Below are positions 48,908 through 62,000 of a stretch of 64,000 nt of DNA, in pieces. Origin of the DNA: Gonocerus acuteangulatus (lineage: Eukaryota > Arthropoda > Insecta > Hemiptera > Coreidae). Position 1 is the stretch's first letter, and the number at the start of each line of letters is the position of its first letter. The stretch spans positions 45,351,017 through 45,415,016 of the forward strand of contig OX328123.1 in the NCBI GenBank assembly GCA_946811695.1. The letters run 5' to 3'. A model generated the notes under the pieces. It was not told the origin of the DNA. It saw only the letters and a program-made list of their open reading frames with translations, and did no database searches. The position numbers and the translations under genes are program-made.

Positions 48908-50401
48908 TATTGATGATTTAGATTTAGTAAGTTTCTTACGATACAAGCGAATCCCAAAGAAAATGATCTTACCATCAAAGCCCCCTTATTGCTGCACCCC
49001 TGTACTTCCTATACTAGGCTCTTTGCACTAATCGCATTTTTGCTATAAACCTTTCTTAAAATATTAGTAAGAAAATATGAAGACTTAAAAACTGCTCGTG
49101 TCAGTTATTAACTTACCTCACGTGAAAATCCAAATATCTCAAATTATATGAAAATCTAACGTGTGGACTACCGGAAACCCTAATTATAGTTTTTTTACAC
49201 TAAACTCATAATATAGTTAAAGATGTCGCCTTAATAGTGATGATTAGACGATATTTTTGAAAATGATACATAAGTACTTTGTCTGATTCAAAATTCTTAA
49301 ACAGAATACGGAATATGTCTTTTCGTAGAAATTTGCGAGAAAAAGCTCCTAGTGCTTACAGTTTTCTGTAAACAGGCTGTAAGGTCGCTCTTTTTATATG
49401 TATTTTTAACTAAGAAATCGAAAGAAGCCACTTTGAAGGTGAAGTATTCAATACATTTTAGGGTATGTATATAACACATACATTTTGGAAACGTTTGGGT
49501 AGAAGAAGCATCAGATAAATAAAATATTATTAATTATTTAATTATATCTCTAAAACTGTGGGAACAACGTGTTAATTCGAAGGTGGAGATTTGAATGCAT
49601 AATAAAATTCCTACAAAAAGGACACGCAATTTCGATGTGATGGTCTCAGTCGGAGAAATCAGTATTTCAAATTATAGCTAGATCAATTTAACCATTCCCA
49701 TATTTAATTCATGTAGGTACTAGAAGTAATATGGAAATTGAAGTAGATAAAATTGTATGTAATATCCTTACAGTAAACTGAAACTAAAGACATGAATGAA
49801 ATCTATACACAACTCGCCTCAACTAAAAATATGACCGATATACACACTTTTCCTGCTTTAATCTCTCGCTTCCGACAACCCCCGACCCTTGGGAGAAGGA
49901 ATCATCAACTATTGCCAGCTCCACCCCAGCTCTCCTGGGGCAGTCTTTTCATTTACAACTCCTCCTACAGTACACAACACTTTCACATGAAAATAGATAC
50001 AATTCCTCTGAGCCTTTTGTCCGGGTATCCTTTACAATGTTAGAGGATTCCTGTCTGCAATGATGTATTGAACAATCAATGTAATGCTCTCCGTTTCATT
50101 TAATGCTTCCTACAGAAATATTTTAGATCAACAAAAAGACTCATCATTACTTATATTATTAATAAATTAATAAGGAGGCCCGGTGGCCGTGAGTGTTAAC
50201 ACTCCTGTGCCAAAGGTCTTGGGTTCGATTCCCACAATGGGGTGGTAGCTTTTTTTTTAGAAAAAATAACAGGCATCAGCTCTATCCGGGCTAGAAAAGG
50301 GTGGCAACCTATTGATAACCCGTCACAAAATTTTTAGTTAATAATAATAGACTTTAAATAAAATTTAAATAATAGAATTAAAATAAATAAAAGAGTACGG
50401 T

Positions 50402-50450
<49 letters not shown>

Positions 50451-52470
50451 AAATCAGGCCCGTAAAAGGCTACGAGGGCCCTGAGGGGCAGATACTATAG
50501 AGGTATTTGATTCATGACCATACGGCACTCTAGGGAGATAGTGTGGTCAGTACTATGATCCGGCCGCCTGATTTTCCCCTTGCCTGCTTCGACTGCTAGA
50601 GTCATTAGCGCCCAAGGTACCCATTGATAAATTTATTATAGGTTGGGTTGGCCTAGGGACGGACAGGGAGGCCGAATTCAACCCATGAACGAAAGGCGAA
50701 GAAAAAATCTTTAGTGCTTGCTCGGGATTCGAACTCAGGTCCTCCAACTTATTAGTCCAGTGCTCTACCACTGAGCTAACCTCGCCCCCATATATACATA
50801 TAATTTATATGTATATACATATACACATAAATTATATGTATATATAATTTATAATTTTACTAATCATAATTTTTTCGAAAATAATAACTCGCCAGGCTGG
50901 GATTTTAACCCAGATTCACCCGTTTTACGGTCGGACACGACGCGAATTACGCTATTGTACTTGCTAGATTAGCTAAATTTGATTGTCACATTGAGTAAAC
51001 CGAGATATTCTGGGTTCAAATACCATCAAAATTTCCAGGCCAAATTTCTAAAAAAATGAATAGTACTTGACAATTACTGAGGGTATGGAGACAACGCTCT
51101 GTTATGGAGACCCATTCTGAGCTTTATATGAAAAGAACATGGCCTCGCTTAACATAAATATGGCACTGTAGAAAGATATTGCTTTTTGAATAAAATATTT
51201 TGGTGGCAAAAAGTTCTTAAAAATTGAGGCATTTTCGTATATGTTAGAGCATTTATATAGTTTTCTACCTGTAAATTGTATTACCACCACCATCCAGATA
51301 AATCAATACATACGTCGATAAAAATCCATCGAATGTGAACAGACGTTTTCAATTTTTTCTGATTGTTGTTAGACTGATGTACGTAGTGGCCAACTCTTGA
51401 AAATTAAAGAAAAATACTTACCAATTACTGAAAATCAAAATAAGGAATGTGCATTAAGTCTAATTAAAATATATCATAAGATAAAATATATATGGAGTCA
51501 TCTATAAGGTACCAGCTACTTTTCACGTTCGATACTTTGCCTTTGTATCGCCGATATCATAAACACAAATTTCAACGGTCGTTGTTTTCAAAGTACTTTG
51601 AAGTTGCTGGCAGAGAAGGTTGCTGGTCGTTGTTTTCGCCTTCTATGGGACATGAAACTTCGACATTTCTAGTCTGCACTTCCGGATCACACCATCAAGT
51701 CATTAGCGGAGTTTCTTCCTTATAGGTAGGAAGAAATCTCGCTAAAACTCGCTGTACTGCTGTTTCTCTGATGCTTAGTTATTCTCGGCGGTGCGTTACA
51801 ACTGGAAATCTCGCTAAAACTCGCTGTACTGCTGTTTCTCTGATGCTTAGTTATTCTCGGCGGCGCGTTACAACTGGAAATCTCGCTGTACTGCTGTTTC
51901 TCTGATGCTTAGTTATTCTCGGCGGTGCGTTACAACTGGAAATCTCGCTAAAACTCGCTGTACTGCTGTTTCTCTGATGCTTAGTTATTCTCGGCGGTGC
52001 GTTACAACTGGAAATCTCGCTAAAACTCGCTGTACTGCTGTTTCTCAGATGCTTAGTTATTCTCGGCGGTGCGTTACTACTGGAAATTCCCAGAAACAAA
52101 GTGAATCGTTGAAAGCTGGTGAGAATGGAATTAAATTTTCTCTCTCTGGTTTTGGATTATCACACGGAGAATTAGCTTTGCTGGCTCGGTTCCAAGCTTT
52201 CCTTTGCAAGGGTTCGGGTTTTCATACCTTTTACCAAACAAGGAATATCCAAGCCTTATTATTCGTAGAATTAAGTTAGCAAAAGGAATAATTTCAATAC
52301 AGTCTGTTTCTGTCAGCGCGAATTCATTATGAAACAAATTATTTATTTTTTATTATTATTTTTTTATTTACATAATTTGTTTTTAGGGTATTGCTCTATA
52401 CAAAGGGGTGTGTGCTTACTATTTATAAATATAATGCAACTAACAACAGATTCATGCAACAACTTACAGA

Positions 52471-52501
<31 letters not shown>

Positions 52502-54892
52502 GCATATTAATCAAAAAACGATATAAAACTATTATAATAAAATTACTTCGTTTAGAGCCTTCTGCTCAAATTCAGAAACATAAATATGCTTTAGGTCCAC
52601 CCGACAAACCTTTGTAATGTACTGTATAACATATAGTCTTGTTTTTCGAACATGGCCACTGCGCATGCGCGAACGCTAGCGGCCAATTTTTTCCCGTTTA
52701 ATCACCGCTAAAGCATATTTATGATAATAACATATGCCTTTGTAAGTGCCTGTTATATCTTAAATTTTCAGAATTCCAGAGAAAATTTCCTAAAGTTTGG
52801 GGATGCTATTGTGGTATAGTACATTTTTCGGGCTTGAGATTCATCCAAATCTTTCAGAAAAACACAAGTTTTCGGGAGAGATGTTTATAATGTCTGGAAG
52901 GTAGGATAGTCTGTAGGGTTTTTAAATTGGGCAAGCAACTAATATATGATAAATATCCTCTAACTGATTAGTATTGCAGATGGGGCAGATTTCCTTGGGG
53001 TTTATGGCTATTATAGCCTTCCTGTAATTTATTTTTATGGTATTTTTATTCATTTTTCTGATTTGGGCTATTATTCTATAAAATGTAAATGGGATGTTCA
53101 TGTTTAGGTAAGCTGGTTTTTTTCTGGTTGGGATTAGAAATACGCCTATACATGGGACAATAGGAAGACAAAGTGACACTATTTCTATCTTGCTCCAATA
53201 AAAAGGTTTGATAATTCTCTACTTCTTTTTCTTGTTAATTTCTTTCCTTCATTTAAGTGAATTGGAGATTACAGCAAGTATATTTTAATAGCGTCGAATA
53301 TTTTAATAACTATTCCTGTTATCCTTGGGTTTAGCTCCATGTTCTTGTCCAGAACTTTGTCCATCCAATTCGCCTGTCTCTGATCTGACTACATAATGTG
53401 GCGTAAACTTATTAAGGCATGATTTATTGAGTTACTTGTTTGACGTCTTCTATTAGTTACTAGAATTCGATTATAATAACAACAATAATAATATATAAAT
53501 AAATTCAACATTAACATAATGCTTGAACAATTCAAGAAAAATTATTCACATCTAAAAAAACATTCAATACCACGTTCATCTCAATTATAACTAACAGACT
53601 TCCCCATTTATACACTTCCAAAAACGCATAAAAGATAGCTCTTGAAACTGCAGATGCTGCCATTAACAAGACCCGAAGTCATTCAATTAAATAACTCGCC
53701 AAGAAATTTAATTCTAAAGCTGAACTGTATAGCTGAATTAAACACCATACACTTAGCTTTCATAAAATCACACGAGACTGAAAACATATATTTAAAACTG
53801 TGTACACATTCCTAATGTCCTTAACGTACAGCGCACATTTTCCCTCTTATTCGATACATTTGCACAAAGGTTAAATACTGTATATTATGTTTTATGTGAC
53901 ATTTAATGTTATTGAATTAAATTAAATGTTGCGGAAGATGAATAATGAAACCAAACCGTTCCTTCAACTCCTAATGAATTATTTAATGGTCTACAAGTTT
54001 TACGCTCTTGCGGCACGTCTTCAAAGCCAACCAACATATTTCTTGTCACATTGGTGTTCACATTAAGCTCACATTTCCCTCCCTTCCTCCAACTTAGTTA
54101 ATACGATAAGATTCAAGGTTCCAGAAGGCGTAAAACTCAGTAAGTAAAGGATTTGTGTTTATATTAGCGATCTGCGGTCATATTTAAGTGAATTTATTCC
54201 TGTTGTATACAAACCTAAATACATAAAATACCTAACATATAAAATATTTTTGTACCAAATTTCATCGACGTTGGACCATTGTGGAGCGTGTGAGGGATTG
54301 CGCAATGAGGTCAACCTCATAAGCGGGTTTCCATGCTGTGAAGGAAGGAAACGCACTAAAACACCTTAAACACAGTCCAACGCCGCTCTGTTAGCTCCAT
54401 TACAAGCAAAAAAACAAAATGTTTCTTATTTTATGTATGTTGTTTAACTGACAAACTAATTTTACTGCTATAAGCACAAATAAAAATAACGAGCATTAAA
54501 AAAAAAAAACTGAGGGAAGCGGACAAAAGGAAGCGTTCAATTGAACGAAATCAGCACTTTCGAAGTTTTAGTACTTATTTCACCAACTGGGGTCGTACCA
54601 TCAAAAACATGGAAAACCCTATTTGTAGGGGATTTAGTAAGCTTTGGGATGGTTACCTTCCTCATACCACGTTTTCATGTTATTTAGGCCAATATAAGAA
54701 AAACCTAAAAATTACCATGTCCTCATGGTACCATTTCCTTAACTCCAAACACACAAATTTCAATATCTTAGTTTGCATTAAAATCGGTTAAAATTTGGAG
54801 GCTGTAGCCTTTTTTGAAACACGAATTGTCGTTTGGCCCACTGTGTACCGCCCAGCAAATCAATGTCGATATATTTATATACATATATATAA

Positions 54893-54943
<51 letters not shown>

Positions 54944-57900
54944 AACTCTCTATTCACGGAGAGTTTTAATCATCGTTCAACATATGGAAAGTTAGTTTTG
55001 AAACTATGTTTTTGTTCTTAACTATTGAGCAAGAGCAAAAATTACTTTGGTAAAATATTCTGAAAAGAACTTAAAAGAGGTGTCATTGGAGAATGGTGAT
55101 CAATCTTCTCTTTTCATTTTCTTTTGAGCCGTCTGCGCATCCATTCATTAATGTCCTGGGTGACTCACAGTGAAAAACGATTAACAGGCATTTTTAAGAG
55201 GAAAAATGACGGATGATCTTACAAAGAACGGCTTAAAAACAAAAAGACTTTTTAAATATTTCATGGGCTATTAGCTTTTAATTACTGTTGTTTATTTACC
55301 TAACATGTTCTCCTTACAATTTTCTTGTTCTTACCAGTGATCGGTAAAACAATAATTTAAATACTTTTTTTTAATGAGTTGATAAGTGCCACCACTCTTT
55401 TGAGACCTCCACTAAGTTATTTAGGTTTCATAAAAATGAAAAAAAGGCCAATCTGGTCACCCAATTCCAAAAATTTAAATTTTATTTAAATGAAAACAAT
55501 ATTTCGGCTAATGCCACCATCAAATCTTTATTATCATCACAGTCTAAAAATTTACATTTTAAATTAATCATCTAATTTTTTTGTTTGACATTAAATTTTA
55601 TATAAGACATATAACAGAACAGGTCCCTAGGCACTAAAATATAAAATTTTTTATAATGATAAGAACGAGGAAATTAATTCGAATTGCAGTAAATATGGAA
55701 TCAACTTGCTTCAAGTATCCACTAACAGATTAACTTCGTGTATAAGCCACGAATCCAATACCTTCGTTGCAATCGGTAAAAACCCGACGTATACTTGAGG
55801 GAGTTCCTTCCCAAGAGAGCATAAATAAAAACTTTAAATAGGTGCTTTGTAAACTGAATGAGGCCGACGTATAATCTGCTCCATTGACGAGCCTGAATAA
55901 ACGTCGAACGGCTGGAAGTCTGTCGTAACTTGGGCGAGTTAAAGGGTTGTTTTTGTCAGAAACTGCACAACTTGGATAATATTTTTTACCAGTCCGTTAA
56001 CTTCTGTTTGCCTACTTCAAATTTAAGACTTCCTCATCTTAGCTCAGTTTATATCTTCCGAGAGGAAAAATATGATTAGGTGCACCTTTTAAGAACAAGA
56101 AAGTGATCTTTTTCCAGAATGGATCTTTTAAAAACTTTTATAAATTTCTATTTTTGGATCATAAATGTCACATATTTTTTAAAAGAGACAACTTAGCAAC
56201 GATATTGAAAATAACTAAATACATATTGTTAAAAAGTCATCTTAAAGTATTAGTCCAAGAGCCGGTAACTGCACGTTTCATGAAGTCTTTATGCACCTTG
56301 AAATTTTGCTATAATGTACTTCTTGGGATGATAAGAACGTATATATGTGTTGGCAAGACCGTGGAACACATGCGCATAGGGGAAAGGTGCAAAAATATTG
56401 CCAAAAAATAGAGTTTTATTCAGAAGCCTATCTTTAATGTAAAAATTATTTAATATTATTATTATTAAATTTTAACATCAATTTCTTATTAACTACGAAT
56501 TTTAGGACGGGTTATCGATAGGTTACCACCCTTTTCTAGCCAGGATAGGGCTGATGCCTTTTCTTTTTTCTAAAGGAAAGCCATCACCCCTAGTGGGAAT
56601 CAAACCCACGACCCTTTGCCACAGAGTGTTAAGTGCTCACGCCTTAACGCACACGGCCACCGGGCCTCCTAATGTAAAATTAAGACAATTTTAAGATGAA
56701 TAATAAATAAGGCAGACACTTTTAAGGAGTATAACATGTAAAAAACAAAATTGTGTTTTATTCTAATAATAAATGAGAGTTTTATACACGCTGCCATTTA
56801 AAACAGCTTTACATGTACAAGTTCGTGTGAGCAAGAACCAATGAGAGAGCAGAGAACAACCACAACTGCGCGGTTCTCTCGTTCACTCTTACGGTGACGC
56901 GCAGTGTATTGCAGTCTATCATCTATCATCTTGGGCGTATATAGAAAATAATTTCGGGAGGGGCTGGGAAAATTTCGGGGGGGGGGGGCTGAGACCATTT
57001 CCGGGGCATGGAATACTATAAATTTAGAGCTTGGAATAGTTTTAGGCAACTAAAACGCTATTACACGTAAAATAAAATATGCTTTATGATCCAAGTGATC
57101 TTATTTAATTTATTTTTAAGGGTTTTACGACAAGTTTTTACCATCAAATCAAAATTTCAGGAGGGGCTGCAGCCCCCTCTATATACGCCCATGTCTATCA
57201 TAGCCAACATTTATTTTTATGTTTCCTGAAAATGAAACCCCACAAAAGTGTCTGCCCTTTTGTAATTATTTTTATATATGTTTATTGAAGACGCTGTTTA
57301 AATCACATCATGAATAAAGCACTTAATTAAACATTAAAAATAAAAAGTCCGTCTCGCAGGACTGCATCATCTTAGCGCGGTTCCGTTCATATCCCTAGTC
57401 TAATTTGGAAAGATTAAAATAGAAGCAGTTATTATTTTGGTTCCACCAGTCTTTTTTTTAAAATTAATTATTATGATGGCGTGTCAACCCTTAAGGTCAC
57501 TGACGCCATTCCTGTGAGTAGTAAAGTCTTGAAAGCTCATGATTTACAATCTTACCTGGAAGGGTCCGCTACACTAGAAACAGACCCGCTAGTGACAAGG
57601 TCTTAGAATCTTGGAAATCTATATTTCTAACAATAAATTGTTTTTGTTATTTTACTTAACTAGTTTTATTGTCAAATACATTATCCAACTATAAGCAATT
57701 AAAAAATAACAAGAAATAAAACAGACAAAAAGAACCATTGGAACAAACGAAATCAATTAATTTAAAGCTTTAAGCACTTTTTTCTCCGATTGACATCGCC
57801 TAATTAAAACTTTCTTCAGAACCTTTTTTGTAGAGCATTTAGTAAGCTTCCGAATGGTAATCTTCCGCTTCACAAGATTGTCAACGGTTTTCGAGATACT

Positions 57901-58885
57901 AACGAAATTATACAAAGTTACCAAAACTTTTTTTGTCTGTTAATAAAATATTTTATTCTAACCCTTCCTTTACTCTAAACGTAACAAAAATTTCAGCATA
58001 TTAGTGTTGATGAAACTCCAACATGCAGAAAATGTTTCAACTGTATCCCATAATTCTAAGTACCAAAATCAAAGACAAAGAACCCTCCCTAGGAAGGACG
58101 CTAGGCAGTTGAAAAGCTATATATCTTGGAAATCCATATCTCTAACGTTAAATTGTTTTTCTTATTTTTCTTAACCTGTTTTATTTTCAAATACATTATC
58201 CAACAATAAGCAATTAAAAAATAACAAGGAATAAAAAACAGACAAAAAGAACAGTTCGAATAAGCGAAATCAATTACTTTAAAGTTTTAAGCTCTTATTT
58301 CTCCGATTGACATCGCCTAATCAAAACTTTCATTAGAACCTTTTTTTTAGAGCATTTAATAAGCTTTCTAATGGTATTCTTCCGTTTACCAAGATTCTCA
58401 ACCTTTTTCGAGATATTAATGAAAGTAAACAAAGTTACCAAAACTATAAATAAATAAATAAAATATTTTATTCTAACCCTTCATTAACTCCAAACGTAAC
58501 CAAAATTTCAACATATTAGTTTTGATGAAAGTAGAACATGCAGAAAATGTTTCAACTGAATCCCATGATTCTAAGTACCCAAACCAATAACGGTATTCAA
58601 AAAAATATTTTTCCAATTTTCTCGAAAACGGTTAAAGCTATCGCCTTGAAAATGGTTTCATTCGTTTTCCTAGCCCAGGAATCATATAAAACGAGTACTT
58701 AGAAGCTTATGAACTCAAAAACGTAAGCGTTACGATTTTTTTTGCGCGAATTTCGCCCCAAACGCCATCTTTCAGTAGGCGGATTTTGCTGGTTAACGAA
58801 CTTGACCTTTCAAATTGGACGAAGGATTTTTGTACCAAATTTCATCAAAATCGGACCATTCGTCTTCTATCTAGAGAGCGAACAG

Positions 58886-58944
<59 letters not shown>

Positions 58945-58961
58945 TATACATATATATATAA

Positions 58962-59020
<59 letters not shown>

Positions 59021-62000
59021 AATTTGAACCACCGTTATTTTCGGTCTCTAGGGGTTCTGAAACGCGAAATTTTCTAGTCGGCACTTCGGGATTGTTTCAT
59101 TGTATCAACCCTATAAGCGGGGTTCCTCCCTATGGGGGAGGGAGGAACCGCGCTAAAACTAGGTACTTTGGTTTTTTTTTCTTTTTTAAATTTTAACCCC
59201 CTTAAAAGTGTCTGCCTTATTTATTATTCTTTGTAAAATTGCCTTAATTTGCAATTTTTTAACATTATTGATAATTGACTTCTGAATAAAACACTATTTT
59301 TGGGGAATATTGTTTTGCACCTTTCCCCTATTCGCAGTACCTGGTGTTCCACGGTTTGTCCAGGAAACACATACTTACCTTCTTATCTACCCAAGAGGCA
59401 CATTATAGCAAAATGCCAGCTCTCTATATTGAACGATGCGAGAGAATAGGTAATAATTAATAATCGCAGACTGCGTGTTAAAACGAATATTTAAATTTGT
59501 TTCGATTTAGAATTAGAACATTTCTTCGAAAATGTCTTTAACTATAAAATTAAAAATAATAAAACAAAATTTTGCGACAAAAAATAACTGTTAGTCAGAG
59601 TTGAATTTCTATTCAATGCTGCTCAAATCACACAGGCGATAAGAATCCAGTAGGAACAACAAGATTGGGATTATTAAAATATATTGACGTCATGATATAT
59701 AGACGGCTCCTAAAATTAATAATGACTTCTTTAGCTTCTTCTTTTAATTTATTTTGTATGTATCTTTCTTTTTCTATTATTGATGTTTAAAATGTAATAA
59801 TACTGCTCTGGTTATTAGATTCTTATTTCACAAATAAAGAAAAATAAAATAATTGTTGATATACCACACAGACCCGAGATAAGAAAATATTTAAAAAAAA
59901 AATGTAATATTTAATTAAAAAATATCTTGATCAGTGTTACCTTTTCTTACAAAAACGTTTCATGTAGTTCTGAATATGTATTGTTTAAAAGCGTTCACCT
60001 TTTGAATAATTAAGAGAAATTCTCAGTAATTGGAAAAACCCATTAGAGAACATTATTTATTTATTTACTGCTTGATCGCAACGGAGGCGACTAGCAAAGT
60101 AGTAAGTCTATATGGAAACGTCAGCTTTGAACAAAAAGATAATATTATTAAATAAATTATAATGCATAATCATAACATAAAGGAAATAAATATAATTTCA
60201 GAAAAAGTATCAAATAGATTTAAAAGCCAAAAATAAAATAAAAAATATAAAATAAATTAAAAAATAAAATAAAATAAAAGTAAGGAAGTTATAAAAAAAA
60301 ATGACAGAGTTAACATTTTCATGAGTTCGTTAAATTGTGTGATATATATGTATAGTTTGTAAATATTTAAATACCTGATTCAAATAATAGAACATTAACG
60401 TTTTAAGTAAATTTCCTGAAAGGAAAAAAAAACAACAAACAAACAATGGAGCAATAATGATACAAATGGTGTCGTTTTCATTTTACAAATGGACACTGAA
60501 GCTACCTTTTCATTGTGAATTTTTTATATTATTCCATCAAATTAAATTTTACATCTGCTCAAGTAAAATGTAATCTCAAAAGGAAAGATATTTCTTGTTT
60601 ATTTGTTAACCTATATTTAATCTATATATTTTATAATTATTATTTCCTTAATAGGTGACGTACTACCGAATAGATTAAGATATCATAAATTTATTTATAT
60701 GCGTACATAATGAATATAATGACAAATATTTAGCATAAATATGATTACATATTAATTTCAGTTTTATTATTTATTATATTTAACAAGTTATGTAAGATCA
60801 AAACTTATTTAATGGTTGATCTAATTTATGTTTAAAAAGCTGGACAATATGATTCAAATTGGTTCTCTATGTACCTAAGCCCATTTTTTGAAATTACAGA
60901 GGTCTTGAAAGTATATAAATAACAAAAAAATGAAATTAAAATATTCTTCTTATTTGGTGATTTATATTTTAGAATTTCCGTAATAATGTATGTTTGATAG
61001 AAAACATGATATAGTAATAATGGAAGACATATCATCTACTAAGGTCTGTTTCAGTCTACTTGCACATCGAGACGTCGGAATAAACGGCCTGTCCATATAC
61101 ACGGCGTCCAAGCAAGCTCTCACCACCATCACGGCATCTCTCAAGAGGGAATTGGCAGAGGAGAAAATGAAGACCAGGGTCACGGTAAATATATATTTTT
61201 TTGTTATTCCTGTAAGGTATTATTTCTTTTTTACGTCCCTCTGTAGGATTTAATAATTCGTTCCCCTAAGATTTGAATAATACTGTTCTGAAATCTCAGT
61301 GCTAAATAATAAATATCAAGTCACTACATGCTGAAAATAGTATCACAACATTCCCAAAAGAAGTTGGTCAAGCACTTATCGTTTCGGACGGAAAACAGGA
61401 AACTCGTTTATAAAGACATTTCTTAAAATACTTATAAAATAAATTGAGAATAAAACGAGGAAGAGATCATTCGGAAGAATGAAATTGTTACAGGATTATT
61501 AGTTTATTAGGGTCGGTAAACAATAAAACTGATTTTTTAATAAAGAATGAGTTCTTAATTTTGTAAATTTTTGGCTTCATTTTCAAGCCTTCATCATGGC
61601 TACGAGCAAACGAAGAACTGACAAGATTCGAAGTTTCTACAACGCTGTTGATAAAAGTTATTATAAAAATTTAATAAAAAATGTGGTTTGTGGATCTCAT
61701 CCTATCCCGCCTTGCCTCTCTTCAAGGTAAACGTTGTGTACTGAATAATTTGGTTTGTGGATCGCATCCTATCCCACCTTGCCTCTCTAAACGTTGTGTA
61801 CTGAATAATTTGGTTTGTGGATCTCATCCTATCCCGCCTTGCCTCTCTAAACGTTGTGTACTGAATAATTTGGTTTGTGGATCTCATCCTATCCCACCTT
61901 GCCTCTCTAAACGTTGTGTACTGAATAATTTGGTTTGCGGATCTCATCCTATCCCACCTTGCCTCTCTAAACGTTGTGTACTGAATAATTTGGTTTGCGG

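Larger units (their letters stand above)
56270..59435. mobile_element. Large inverted-repeat structure with nested insertions
   Basis: 56270-56430 and 59275-59435 are inverted copies (gaccgtggaacac / gtgttccacggt; gcataggggaaaggtgcaaa / its complement; ttctgaataaaac). A second matching pair, ataataaataaggcagacac and its complement, lies at about 56700-56725 and 59190-59230. Inside are a SINE, a GGGCGTATATA MITE and two family H copies. Either one large fold-back element or two separate insertions in opposite orientation. Confidence 0.5.
36658..61054 (+). other. SDR gene 2, intron 3 (24.4 kb)
   Basis: No further SDR exon was found on either strand. Mobile elements and tandem repeats listed separately occupy much of it. 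Stretches with nothing identifiable: 37720-38280, 38380-40130, 41290-43090, 46930-47230, 47880-48520, 48910-50170, 53500-54150, 54950-56100 and 59440-61050, all AT-rich with only short frames. Confidence 0.75.

Noticed and set aside
56103..56411. 102-codon frame at 56.1 kb
   Set aside because: Its 3' part lies in a repeat that recurs inverted at 59.3 kb, and no protein family is recognisable.
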